DNA from: Minisyncoccota bacterium
GTDB taxonomy: Bacteria; Patescibacteria; Paceibacteria; UBA9973
NCBI GenBank assembly: GCA_028696935.1
Contig: JAQVGE010000009.1
Span: 1 to 14,930, forward strand
DNA: 14,930 bases
Reading direction: 5' to 3'
A model generated the notes under the pieces. That model did no database searches. It saw nothing but the letters and a program-made list of their open reading frames with translations, and was not told the origin of the DNA. This document shows positions 1 through 7,110 of this stretch, one piece after another; the stretch's first letter is position 1; each line of letters starts with the position of its first letter. A program made the translations under genes and the position numbers.

Positions 1-433
1 TCTCTTGGTCCACCCAGTAACCTATTCGATTGGTGAATTTCTCCCAAAGGTCGGTATATTCCCAGACACTTTCTTTACATTCTTTATTAAATTTTGCGAC
101 ACCATATTCCTCAATGGCTTTCTTTGAAGTAAGTCCTAACTTTTTTTCAACTTGAAGTTCAACTGGTAAACCATGAGTATCCCAACCACCCTTTCGTCGG
201 ACATGGTAGCCACACATCGTTTTATATCTTGGAATTGCATCCTTGAAAGCCCTGGCTTCCAAATGGTGGATTCCAGGCTTCCCATTTGCGGTCGGAGGGC
301 CTTCATAGAAAACATACTCACCTTTTGGGGAGTCTTTTTCTAAACTTTTTTTGAAAATTTGATTTTGTTCCCAGAATTCTAAGACTTTTTCCTCTCTCAA
401 AGCACTCTGGCTTTTTTCTTTATTTTCATCCAT
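1..433 (-). CDS. ileS: Isoleucyl-tRNA synthetase, N-terminal 144 residues (runs off the left edge)
   Basis: Class I aminoacyl-tRNA synthetase that charges tRNA-Ile with isoleucine in the cytosol. Only the first 144 codons are present and the rest lies beyond position 1. The reading frame starts at the ATG at 433-431 and gives the IleS nucleotide-binding start: [16 protein letters not shown], then ARAFKD, then [10 protein letters not shown], and [10 protein letters not shown], the latter typical of IleS rather than ValRS or LeuRS. The HIGH signature is replaced by GIHH, as in the Bacteroidetes-type IleS sequences I recall. There is no clear Shine-Dalgarno sequence. A possible -10 (TAAAAT) lies 9 nt before the ATG. 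It follows argS on the same strand, with a 173-nt structured spacer between. Confidence 0.93.
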   Translation of the reverse strand, partial: MDENKEKSQSALREEKVLEFWEQNQIFKKSLEKDSPKGEYVFYEGPPTANGKPGIHHLEARAFKDAIPRYKTMCGYHVRRKGGWDTHGLPVELQVEKKLGLTSKKAIEEYGVAKFNKECKESVWEYTDLWEKFTNRIGYWVDQE

Positions 434-459
434 ATGAAAGCCATTTTATCAGAAAATAC

Positions 460-487
460 TTGTTTTTGAAAGAAAAAAGAATATAAT
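460..487 (+). promoter_or_regulatory. Sigma70-like promoter facing into the ileS-argS spacer
   Basis: TTGTTT at 460-465, a 16-nt spacer, and a consensus TATAAT at 482-487 on the plus strand. Both neighbouring genes are on the minus strand, so this promoter would make only a short antisense or free-standing RNA. Start expected near 494. The -10 match is perfect, but in such AT-rich DNA it could be chance. Confidence 0.45.
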
Positions 488-516
488 CAAATCAAATGAC
501 CCTTATTTTTATCCTA

Positions 517-565
517 ATATAAAAATCACCTCACATTACCTTCTACATATTCCCGCGAGGTGATT
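517..565 (-). terminator. Possible terminator of argS, or leader hairpin of ileS
   Basis: Read on the minus strand, AATCACCTC (565-557) pairs with GAGGTGATT (532-524), and a T-rich run (TTTATATT) follows. It lies between the argS stop and the ileS start. The 24-nt loop is long for an intrinsic terminator, so the call is tentative. Confidence 0.35.
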
Positions 566-572
566 AATTCCC

Positions 573-606
573 GCCTGCAGTTTCCAATACTGCAGGCTTT
601 TTATTT
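573..606 (+). terminator. Intrinsic terminator, plus strand
   Basis: GCCTGCAG (573-580), loop TTTCCAATA, CTGCAGGC (590-597), then TTTTTATTT on the plus strand, ending at the argS stop codon. It is a perfect 8-bp stem and among the most GC-rich segments of the area. On the minus strand there is no T-run after it, so its polarity is plus. Since no plus-strand protein gene precedes it, it implies a short plus-strand transcript. Confidence 0.6.
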
Positions 607-2322
607 CTACATCTTCCTTGGAATTTCTATTCCCAAAAGCCAAAGACCGTTTTTCATAGTCTGAGTAAATGCTTTTATTAGGTCTAAGTGATAAGACATA
701 TTTTTATTTTCTTCAATAAGAATCTGAGTATTCCCATAAAATGAATTGAATGCACTTGAAATTTTTGTAAGGTAGAGAGATATATAATGAGGAGCAAATT
801 CTTTATAAGAATACTCTACAATTTCAGAAAACTGATAAAGCAATTTTTCCAAATCTGTAATCTCTTTTGGAATTTCTTTCTTATCACTTAAATCAAAGTC
901 CTTTGATTTTTCCAAAATTGAATTTGCTCGAACAACGGTATATTGCAAATAAGGACCTGAGTCTCCATCAAAAGAAATAGACTTTTCAAAATCATAAACA
1001 ATGTCAGAACCAAGTGATGATTTAAGAATTGAATACTTCAAAGCAGAAACTCCAACTTTTTTTGCAATATCTTTTCTCTCCTCTTCACTCATTTCTCTTT
1101 CTTTCATCTTTTCTAAGACAACATTTATTGAATCATTAAGTAAAGACTCTCCTGTTATTACATTCCCTTTTCTGGAAGACATTTTTCCGTCAGCAAAACG
1201 CATCATTCCATGAGCTATGTGCTTCATCTTCTTTTCTAACAGAGGATGCATAACAGAAATAGCTTTGCTTACAACCTTCATGTATTCTGCTTGTTCAATT
1301 GCGGTAGTTACAATAGAAATATCTAAATCCTTTTCTTTTTCAAATTTAGTTAAAGTAAGACCAATCTCTTTTGTTTCATAAGTCGGAAGTCCTTGTGAAT
1401 TTATAAAAACCCGAGTATGAAGTTTAGAGTCATAATTTTCACCATGAAAAACAATCGCATCTGATTCTTCTGATTTATCAAATATTTTGCCAACATTTTC
1501 TCGTACAACACTTTCTCCAATCTTGGCCATTTCACTTTCAAAAAAATAGTAATCAAACTTTGTTCCAAGTAAATCATAAATTTCTTCAAAAGCTTCTAGG
1601 GTTATTTCTCTACCCCACTGATAGATTTCATTTATTTTTTCATCAGACTTGTCGTAAACTTTTTTATTTATTTCATCTATTTCTTTCTTAATCTCTTCAT
1701 TTTCATCATACAAATTACTTCCTTTTGAGTAACATTCACCTATATATCTAGCTTTTAAAGATGTTGATTCAGATTCATCTGGTAAACCAAACTTTAAAAG
1801 TCCATATATTGCCTTAGCTATATGAGGACCCACGTCTCCTTGATAATTTGCCCGGATTGTTTTTGCTCCAGAAAATTCTACAATTCTCGAAATAGATTCT
1901 CCAATTGCATTACTCATCAAGTGACCAATATGAAAAGGTTTAAATGGGTTTGGTTGAGTGTATTCCACCATTACTTTTTTGCTAGACAATAGTTCATTTT
2001 TACCCCAATCTTCTCCTTTCTTTAAAATTTCTTCAATACTTTCAGTAAAAAATTCACGAGATAAATAGAAATTTATAAAACCAGGTCCAGCAACTTCAAC
2101 TTTTTCAATTTCTTTTGGTAAATTTTTCTCTAATTCCTGTTTAATTTTTTCAGCCAAACCCCCGGGGTTTGATTTTAATTGCTTGGCATACACCATCGCC
2201 ACATTTGTTGAATAATCCCCATTTTTAAAATCCTCTGGATGTTCAATATTAAAATTAATATCTTCTGTAATTCCAAGATTTTTTAATACTTCTTTAATTA
2301 AATTTTCTATTTGTTTTTTCAT
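607..2322 (-). CDS. argS: Arginyl-tRNA synthetase
   Basis: Class I synthetase that charges tRNA-Arg with arginine; cytosolic; 571 residues, a normal length. The N-terminal Add-1 (tRNA D-loop recognition) domain spans about residues 1-95 and includes FKNGDYSTNVAM. The catalytic domain shows VEYTQPNPFKPFHIGH with HIGH at 131-134, ANYQGDVGPH near 160, and a KMSKS-like loop KMSSRKGN at 380-387. The C-terminal DALR anticodon-binding domain begins near 425 (ALKYSILKSS, then DGDSGPYLQYTVVRANSI) and ends in the usual terminal methionine. There is no clear Shine-Dalgarno before the ATG. The start (MKKQ) and the AT-rich bases before it resemble those of the dCMP deaminase gene at 7605. ileS lies downstream on the same strand. 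Confidence 0.97.
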   Translation of the reverse strand: MKKQIENLIKEVLKNLGITEDINFNIEHPEDFKNGDYSTNVAMVYAKQLKSNPGGLAEKIKQELEKNLPKEIEKVEVAGPGFINFYLSREFFTESIEEILKKGEDWGKNELLSSKKVMVEYTQPNPFKPFHIGHLMSNAIGESISRIVEFSGAKTIRANYQGDVGPHIAKAIYGLLKFGLPDESESTSLKARYIGECYSKGSNLYDENEEIKKEIDEINKKVYDKSDEKINEIYQWGREITLEAFEEIYDLLGTKFDYYFFESEMAKIGESVVRENVGKIFDKSEESDAIVFHGENYDSKLHTRVFINSQGLPTYETKEIGLTLTKFEKEKDLDISIVTTAIEQAEYMKVVSKAISVMHPLLEKKMKHIAHGMMRFADGKMSSRKGNVITGESLLNDSINVVLEKMKEREMSEEERKDIAKKVGVSALKYSILKSSLGSDIVYDFEKSISFDGDSGPYLQYTVVRANSILEKSKDFDLSDKKEIPKEITDLEKLLYQFSEIVEYSYKEFAPHYISLYLTKISSAFNSFYGNTQILIEENKNMSYHLDLIKAFTQTMKNGLWLLGIEIPRKM

Positions 2323-2338
2323 ATATTAATAAATCTGA

Positions 2339-2447
2339 AAAATTAAAATAGTCTTTGAGAAATGTCTTGCGTAGTGCGACGGCGCGAGCAGAGCAAATTT
2401 TCAGTAGAAAATTATGCGTACATTTCGAGAAGAGTTATTTTAATTTT
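2339..2447. repeat. Imperfect 109-bp palindrome with GC-rich core
   Basis: The outer arms are perfect 12-bp inverted repeats, AAAATTAAAATA (2339-2350) and TATTTTAATTTT (2436-2447). Further in are GAAATGT (2359-2365) with ACATTTC (2420-2426), then GCGTA with TATGC, and finally an inner hairpin AATTTTC-AGTA-GAAAATT (2396-2413). Between them sits a GC-rich stretch (2369-2394) very unlike the surrounding DNA. It fills the spacer between dut and argS. It may be a dispersed palindromic (REP- or MITE-like) element and could also stop transcription from dut. No flanking target duplication was found. Confidence 0.6.
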
Positions 2448-2460
2448 AAATACACTTTCA

Positions 2461-2883
2461 TTATTTTTTCCCCGTTGACCCGAATGCTCCTTCTCCCCTA
2501 GAAGATTCATTCAAACTATCAGTCTCTTCAAGTTCTGCGATAACTACTGGATAAATTATCAACTGACTAACTTTATCCCCCTCTTCTACAGTATATGGTT
2601 CAGAGCTTAGATTTACAAGGTGAGTATTATATTCACCCCGATACCCAGCATCAAAAACTCCACCCATCGTATGCAACCCAGCTTTTGAAATACTACTTTT
2701 ATCTTTTATGATAGCAGCATATCCTTCAGGAAATTCCATCGCAAAACCATGATAAAAAAAGTGATGTCCTCCTGATTCTATTGTAAAAGTTTCCATTGAA
2801 AACAAATCCATCCCCACATCTCCCGGATGAGCATAGCTTGGTATTTTTGCTTTATCTTTTAATTTTTTGATTTTTATTTTCAT
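2461..2883 (-). CDS. dut: dUTP diphosphatase (dUTPase)
   Basis: Trimeric dUTPase that hydrolyses dUTP to dUMP and pyrophosphate, keeping uracil out of DNA and supplying ThyA with dUMP. 140 residues, the normal size. The family motifs are visible in order: HPGDVGMDLFS (residues 19-29), KDKSSISKAGL (60-70), GGVFDAGYRGEYN (74-86) with the catalytic-region Asp78 and Tyr81, EEGDKVSQLII (100-110), and the C-terminal arm RGEGAFGSTG (129-138), which closes over the nucleotide. Motif 2 has KDKSS rather than the more usual R-S-S/G form. It is the last gene of the glyA operon, 3 nt after the preceding stop, with no clear ribosome-binding site. Confidence 0.95.
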   Translation of the reverse strand: MKIKIKKLKDKAKIPSYAHPGDVGMDLFSMETFTIESGGHHFFYHGFAMEFPEGYAAIIKDKSSISKAGLHTMGGVFDAGYRGEYNTHLVNLSSEPYTVEEGDKVSQLIIYPVVIAELEETDSLNESSRGEGAFGSTGKK

Positions 2884-2886
2884 AAA

Positions 2887-3468
2887 TTACTGCATTCCAT
2901 CCTTTCCTTCCTTGATATGAATTAAAGCAAAAATTAAATAATTAGTAATATCAAACAACGAATCTAATATTTTCGGATTTAATTGAGAAGCTTTTCTTCC
3001 ATCTTTTTTTATAAAATTTTCCATCTTAATAATTCTATCTGTTTTAACTAGTGCTTCATCAATAATGGCAGAAACTCTCATTTTCTTCCAAGATTCTCCA
3101 TAATCATGATTTTTCTTTATCATCATTTTTTTAACTTCTGAAATTATTTTTTTTATTTTGAGAGAATTTATAACCTTTACATCTTTCTTTTCCTCTAATC
3201 TCCAAATTCTAAAGAGAACATAATTTATTGTATGAGTAACTGTTTCTTCTATTGACTCATTGATCAAACGAGCTTTTTTCTCTTGAATAGAACGAATCCT
3301 GGAAAGCTTAGTTAGTATTCTGTCAGTGATGGAAGATGGTCGATAACGACAAACACTTGAGCCGTACTCTTTCTTTTTTGAATCAATAATATCTAAACAT
3401 TCTTTTGTTATCTCATCAAACCAAATATTTGTATCTTTGTATTGTTTATCTTTTTTATTCTTTATCAT
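2887..3468 (-). CDS. DUF1599 / MazG-like all-alpha protein with two repeats (possible nucleotide pyrophosphatase)
   Basis: 193 residues, highly charged and predicted all-alpha. It appears to hold two related halves. Residues about 21-92 contain KKKEYGSS, a KLSRI helix and a TINYVLFRI helix. Residues about 107-186 contain KKNHDYGESW, KTDRI and DITNYLIFALIHI. The DYGxSW, KxxRI and DxxNYLIF pattern matches my memory of the DUF1599 family (nucleotide modification associated domain 1), related to MazG-like NTP pyrophosphatases. The second half looks more conserved. The position inside an operon of glyA, a NUDIX hydrolase and dut supports a role in clearing or modifying nucleotides, but the substrate is unknown. 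Its start overlaps the NUDIX gene by 14 nt, which suggests translational coupling. Confidence 0.8.
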   Translation of the reverse strand: MIKNKKDKQYKDTNIWFDEITKECLDIIDSKKKEYGSSVCRYRPSSITDRILTKLSRIRSIQEKKARLINESIEETVTHTINYVLFRIWRLEEKKDVKVINSLKIKKIISEVKKMMIKKNHDYGESWKKMRVSAIIDEALVKTDRIIKMENFIKKDGRKASQLNPKILDSLFDITNYLIFALIHIKEGKDGMQ

Positions 3469-3883
3469 AAAAATTTACCCCTTCTTTATAAGAATTAATT
3501 AAAACTTGTGAAGGATAAAAAATGGGTGTAGGTAAATCATCAAGAGGATACCAACCCCATTCTCCTATTTTTTCATTCTCGTCATTTGTTATTTCACCAG
3601 AGCTCCAGTCTGCAATAAAATTCAAAAGAACATCTTGTCTGTTTTCGTGCTTAACTATATTTACAACACTCAAAAATTTTATATTTTTAATTTCTATTCC
3701 AGCTTCTTCTTTTGTCTCGCGTTTTGCACATTCAAAAAAAGATTCTCCAAATTCCAAATGCCCACCTGTAAAAGAATATTCTCCTTCACCATGAGATCCC
3801 TTTCTTTTCCCCATCAAAATTTTTCCATCTTTAAAAACCATTACCCCCACACAAGCTTTTATTTTACTTCGATCCTCTTTCAT
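3455..3883 (-). CDS. NUDIX hydrolase, NUDT15/MutT-like
   Basis: 142 residues. The full NUDIX box runs from Gly41 to Ile63, GHLEFGES then REtKEEAGI, matching Gx5Ex7REUxEExGU and so able to bind the catalytic metal. The region just before it, GKRKGSHGEGEY then GGHLEFGES, and the later IGEWGWYPLDDLP resemble NUDT15-type nucleotide diphosphatases that clean (d)NTP pools. It could act on oxidised or surplus nucleotides, but the substrate cannot be read from sequence. It starts 1 nt after the glyA stop and overlaps the next gene by 14 nt, so it is the second gene of a four-gene operon. No Shine-Dalgarno sequence is evident. Confidence 0.92.
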   Translation of the reverse strand: MKEDRSKIKACVGVMVFKDGKILMGKRKGSHGEGEYSFTGGHLEFGESFFECAKRETKEEAGIEIKNIKFLSVVNIVKHENRQDVLLNFIADWSSGEITNDENEKIGEWGWYPLDDLPTPIFYPSQVLINSYKEGVNFYDKE

Positions 3884-3884
3884 T

Positions 3885-5057
3885 CTATTTTCTCAAAATC
3901 TTATCTATCTTTCTAGCAATATTTATCATATCATTCTCCTTCTTCCCCCTAGTTGTCTCAGCACAAGTTCCAAGTCTAACACCAGAAGGATCCATAACTT
4001 TTCTCGTATCTCCAGGAATAGCATTCATGTTGACTATTATTCCGGCTTTCTCTAATCTATCACTCGCTTCTTTCCCAGAGATCCCCTTTCCTTCCATCCA
4101 GGTATCCATCAAGATTAAATGTGAATCTGTCCCTCCTGAAATAATATGCCAACCTAATTTTTGTAATTCTTTAGCAAGAGTTTTCGCATTCTTTACGACT
4201 TGTTTAGCATATTTTTTAAATTCTGGTTTCATCGCTTCAGCGAGTGCTACAGCGGCTGCCGCAATACTGTTTTCATGAGGACCACCATAAAGTCCCGGGA
4301 TTATCATTTTGTCTAATTTTTTATCAAATTCTCTTTCATCTTTTTTAACAAACAAAAACGCATGCCTTGGACCCCGAAGAGATTTATGAGTCGTGGTCAT
4401 TACTGAATCCGCATAAGCAAATGGAGAAGGATATGCCCCTCCTGCAATTAAACCAGCAAAGTGTGAGATATCAACGTGAAGTAAAGCTCCACAAGTATCA
4501 GCTATTTCTCTAAACTTTTTAAAATCAACAATACGAGGATAAGCCGTAAAGCCACATACAATAATATTTGGTTTTTCTTTTTTAGCTATTTTTTTAAGAG
4601 CCTCATAATCAATAACTTCTGTTTTAGGATTAACTTCAAATTGAATTGGTTGCCAGATTTTTCCGGTCATTGAAAGAGGGTGCCCATGGGTAAGATGTCC
4701 ACCAGACGAGAGTTTCATACCCATAATTTTCCCTCCAACTGGAACAAGGGCAGAATAAAGAGCAAAGTTTGCAGGAGAGCCAGAAAGTGGTTGGACATTC
4801 ACATGCCATTTATCAGCTTTTAATTTAAAAAGTTTTAAAGCTCTTTCTATTGCTAAATTCTCAACCTTATCAACTATCTCGTTTCCACCATAATACCTCC
4901 TACCTGGATAGCCTTCTGCGTACTTATTAGTTAACTTAGAACCAAGAGCTTTCAAAACATCGTCCGAGACAATATTTTCTGACGCAATTAGATTGATAAC
5001 ATTTTTTTGTCTTTTCTCTTCGGCCTTTATAAGATTCTCTACTTGTTTATCTTTCAT
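3885..5057 (-). CDS. glyA: Serine hydroxymethyltransferase
   Basis: PLP enzyme that converts serine and tetrahydrofolate to glycine and 5,10-methylene-tetrahydrofolate, the one-carbon donor used by ThyA. 390 residues, slightly shorter than typical bacterial GlyA (about 415). Visible motifs: NLIASENIVS (22-31), NKYAEGYPGRRYYGG (44-58), HVDISHFAGLIAGG (194-207), and TTTHKSLRGPR (221-231), with the Schiff-base lysine at 225. It is the first gene of the operon running to dut and diverges from thyA-folA across a 118-bp spacer. Upstream of the ATG is AT-rich DNA with TAAAAT only 3 nt before it and no clear -35, so its promoter could not be fixed. Confidence 0.97.
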   Translation of the reverse strand: MKDKQVENLIKAEEKRQKNVINLIASENIVSDDVLKALGSKLTNKYAEGYPGRRYYGGNEIVDKVENLAIERALKLFKLKADKWHVNVQPLSGSPANFALYSALVPVGGKIMGMKLSSGGHLTHGHPLSMTGKIWQPIQFEVNPKTEVIDYEALKKIAKKEKPNIIVCGFTAYPRIVDFKKFREIADTCGALLHVDISHFAGLIAGGAYPSPFAYADSVMTTTHKSLRGPRHAFLFVKKDEREFDKKLDKMIIPGLYGGPHENSIAAAAVALAEAMKPEFKKYAKQVVKNAKTLAKELQKLGWHIISGGTDSHLILMDTWMEGKGISGKEASDRLEKAGIIVNMNAIPGDTRKVMDPSGVRLGTCAETTRGKKENDMINIARKIDKILRK

Positions 5058-5140
5058 AAGATTTTAATTAGTTTGATTAAATAATGTCTCAATTTTAACA
5101 CGTTTACTTAAAATAATAAAAGGTTAGATTTTGTGTCTTT

Positions 5141-5169
5141 TTGTAGAAAATTTACTTTAGGGTTATAAT
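5141..5169 (+). promoter_or_regulatory. thyA-folA promoter, predicted leaderless
   Basis: TTGTAG (5141-5146), 17-nt spacer, TATAAT (5164-5169), then exactly 6 nt to the thyA ATG at 5176. The expected start site is the A of the ATG itself or within a base of it, so the mRNA would have no 5' untranslated region. The -35 hexamer is identical to that of the dCMP deaminase promoter. Confidence 0.8.
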
Positions 5170-5175
5170 ATTTAC

Positions 5176-6048
5176 ATGAAAGCATATTTAAATATTGTTG
5201 AAAAAATATTAAAGGAAGGTAAAAAAGTAGACACTAGAACTGGTATCAAAGCTTATACTATCGCTGGAGCTATCTTTGAACACGATATGCAAGAGGGTTT
5301 CCCTCTCTTAACAACAAAAAAGGTTCCTTTCCGTTTGATTGCTTCTGAATTAGAATTTTTTATTAAGGGAATTACTGATAAAAAATGGCTCCAAGATAAA
5401 AATAATCATATTTGGGATGAGTGGGCTAAACCACAACTAGCTCCTTATGGTCACGACGAAGAATCTAAAAAGAAAATGCTAGATGAAAGAGATTTAGGTC
5501 CTATCTATGGATTCCAGTGGCGTCATTTCAACGCACCCTATAAAAAGTTTGATTCAAATCATGAAGGACAAGGAATAGACCAGCTTAAAAAAATAGTAGA
5601 GACATTAAAAACAAATCCAAGAGACAGAAGAGTGATTGTCAGCGCCTGGAATCCTCAACAATTCGATGAAATGGCTCTCCCCCCATGTCATTATGCCTTT
5701 CAAGTAACAGTCATTGATGGAAAATTAAATTTACTTTGGAACCAAAGATCTGTTGACACTATGCTTGGTCTTCCCTTTAACATTGCAAGTTATGCCCTGC
5801 TTCTTCATTTACTCGCTAAAGAATCAGGACTTAAAGAAGGCAAACTTGTTGGTTTCTTAGCAGATGTTCATATTTATGAAAATCACATAGAAGGAGCCAG
5901 GGAACAATTAGAGAGAGACCCTGATAAATATCCTCTCTCTCAAATAGAAACTAATAATTGGAAATCTATTTTTGATTGGAATTATGAAGATACAGAAATA
6001 AAAAATTACCAGAGCTATGATCGGATTAAATTTGATATTGCTGTATGA
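5176..6048 (+). CDS. thyA: Thymidylate synthase
   Basis: Makes dTMP from dUMP with 5,10-methylene-tetrahydrofolate, releasing dihydrofolate. 290 residues. The catalytic cysteine is Cys171 in MALPPCHYAFQ. Also present are the phosphate-binding RTG (21-23) and DRRVIVSAWNP (150-160), NQRSVDTMLGLPFNIASYALL, and ADVHIYENH for nucleotide binding. It ends in a typical hydrophobic C-terminal residue (IAV). The ATG is placed by the promoter 6 nt upstream and by the conserved start of the family. Its stop overlaps the folA start (ATGA), so the two are translated together. The dihydrofolate product is recycled by the next gene. Confidence 0.98.
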   Translation: MKAYLNIVEKILKEGKKVDTRTGIKAYTIAGAIFEHDMQEGFPLLTTKKVPFRLIASELEFFIKGITDKKWLQDKNNHIWDEWAKPQLAPYGHDEESKKKMLDERDLGPIYGFQWRHFNAPYKKFDSNHEGQGIDQLKKIVETLKTNPRDRRVIVSAWNPQQFDEMALPPCHYAFQVTVIDGKLNLLWNQRSVDTMLGLPFNIASYALLLHLLAKESGLKEGKLVGFLADVHIYENHIEGAREQLERDPDKYPLSQIETNNWKSIFDWNYEDTEIKNYQSYDRIKFDIAV

Positions 6049-6554
6049 TTCTTTCAATAATTTCAGCTATTGCTAATAACAATGAAATCGGAAGAAGAAA
6101 TGAGCTTCTGTGGAATTTGCCGATAGATATGAAACATTTCAAAGAAACTACTTCTGGTCACCCCGTCATAATGGGCCAAAAAACATTTGAATCTATTGGG
6201 CGACCCTTACCTAATCGTCGAAATATAATTCTGACTAAAGATTCTAATTTTATATCTGAAGGAGTAGAAATTGTTTACTCGTTAGAAGAGTTGAATCAGC
6301 TACTAGAAAAAACAACAAATGAAAACGAGGAAGTTTTTGTGATTGGAGGAGGTCAAATATATAAATTATTTATAGACAAAGCCGACAGATTATATATTAC
6401 TCATGTAAATGCTGATTTTCCTGATGCTGATACCTTTTTCCCAGAGATAGAAAGGGATAAATGGAAAATTATTCATGAAGACAAGCATGAAAAGGACAAA
6501 AAAAATATTTATGATTGCAATTTTGTAGTCTACCAAAAAATAAAGCACTCCTAG
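6045..6554 (+). CDS. folA: Dihydrofolate reductase
   Basis: NADPH-dependent reduction of dihydrofolate to tetrahydrofolate, needed to regenerate the cofactor used up by ThyA. 169 residues. Motifs: ISAIANNNEIGRRNELLWNLP near the N-terminus, with the catalytic acidic residue in LPIDMKHFK; GHPVIMGQKTFESIGRPLPNR for NADPH and folate; and VFVIGGGQIYKLF. The usual LPW is LLW here. The start overlaps the thyA stop by 4 nt with no Shine-Dalgarno, which suggests coupled translation. Its last codons lie inside a 36-bp perfect palindrome shared with the convergent kinase gene, and the two stop codons overlap. Confidence 0.97.
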   Translation: MILSIISAIANNNEIGRRNELLWNLPIDMKHFKETTSGHPVIMGQKTFESIGRPLPNRRNIILTKDSNFISEGVEIVYSLEELNQLLEKTTNENEEVFVIGGGQIYKLFIDKADRLYITHVNADFPDADTFFPEIERDKWKIIHEDKHEKDKKNIYDCNFVVYQKIKHS

Positions 6555-6570
6555 GAGTGCTTTATTTTTT
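6535..6570. terminator. Bidirectional terminator: perfect 36-bp palindrome spanning two gene ends
   Basis: The palindrome is centred between 6552 and 6553. Its core is GCACTCCTAGGAGTGC, flanked by AAAAAATAAA on the left and TTTATTTTTT on the right, with every position paired. The folA stop (6552-6554) and the kinase stop (6551-6553) both lie in the central CTAG. Each strand gives a GC-containing stem followed by a T-run, so it can end transcription both ways. Confidence 0.85.
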
Positions 6571-7108
6571 CTAATATCTCATCCACTTGTCTATACAAAT
6601 CTTCTAAACTTGAGTTGTTATCGATAGAAAACTTGGCTTTCTTCATGACCACTGGAACTAAACTATCTGCTTCTGATTCATGATCTTTGAGAAATTCTTC
6701 GTAGGTCTTGTTATCATCCCCTGGATTTTCATTTCTTTTAACCATTCGGTCATATCTTAATTTAGAATCAGCCTCTATTTTGATTAAAAAGAAATTTGGT
6801 AATTCTTCAAGATAAGAAATGTCAGTTGGTCTTCTCACTCCATCAATCACCACAAATTCACTTTCAAGATTTTTTGAATCCTCCGCAATAATTTTAGCCA
6901 ATAAGTCTTCGCCAAAACCAGCCCTTAAAATGGTTGAGAGTTTCTGCATATTCTCTCGACTAACAGGAACGCTAATTCGATTCAAAACATCACGCAAAGG
7001 AGTCGAAAACTTACAATCTTTCGCCTGATATTTCTCTATTAAATATTTTTTTGTAACTTCTTTTCCAACAGCAATTGGACCCGTTAAACCTAAGATAATT
7101 TTATTCAT
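6551..7108 (-). CDS. P-loop nucleotide kinase-like protein
   Basis: 185 residues. The N-terminal P-loop reads GLTGPIAVGKEVTKKYL, so the Walker A is GPIAVGKE (residues 10-17), with Glu17 where Ser, Thr or Gly is usual. A later VVIDGVRRP (near 90-97) fits a Walker-B or substrate strand of the NMP-kinase fold, and KLRYDRMVKR resembles the lid region. This suggests a dNMP kinase or dephospho-CoA-kinase-like enzyme. Next to dCMP deaminase and opposite thyA, a role in phosphorylating dTMP or another dNMP is plausible but not shown. It starts 2 nt after the deaminase stop and ends in a palindrome shared with folA. Confidence 0.75.
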   Translation of the reverse strand: MNKIILGLTGPIAVGKEVTKKYLIEKYQAKDCKFSTPLRDVLNRISVPVSRENMQKLSTILRAGFGEDLLAKIIAEDSKNLESEFVVIDGVRRPTDISYLEELPNFFLIKIEADSKLRYDRMVKRNENPGDDNKTYEEFLKDHESEADSLVPVVMKKAKFSIDNNSSLEDLYRQVDEILEKIKHS

Positions 7109-7110
7109 AT

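Larger units (their letters stand above)
494..606 (+). ncRNA. Candidate small RNA of about 110 nt between ileS and argS
   Basis: This stretch runs from the expected start of the 460-487 promoter to the T-tract of the terminator at 573-606. It contains two hairpins: a 9-bp stem (524-532 with 557-565, AATCACCTC/GAGGTGATT) with a 24-nt loop, and the 8-bp GC-rich terminator stem. A very short frame, MTLIFILI, opens at 496-522 just after the expected start. No known RNA family was recognised. The first hairpin could instead act on the minus strand as the argS terminator. Confidence 0.35.

Noticed and set aside
136..321. Alternative frame within the ileS fragment
   Set aside because: It is out of frame with the conserved IleS motifs and has no support of its own.
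434..606. T-box or similar tRNA-sensing leader upstream of ileS on the minus strand
   Set aside because: The spacer has hairpins, but I found no conserved T-box sequence (AGGGTGG...ACCGCG) or specifier loop, and the stronger terminator points the other way.
3522..3916. Long open frames antisense to the NUDIX gene
   Set aside because: They are rich in Phe, Ser and Pro, have no start signals, and lie opposite a clearly conserved protein.
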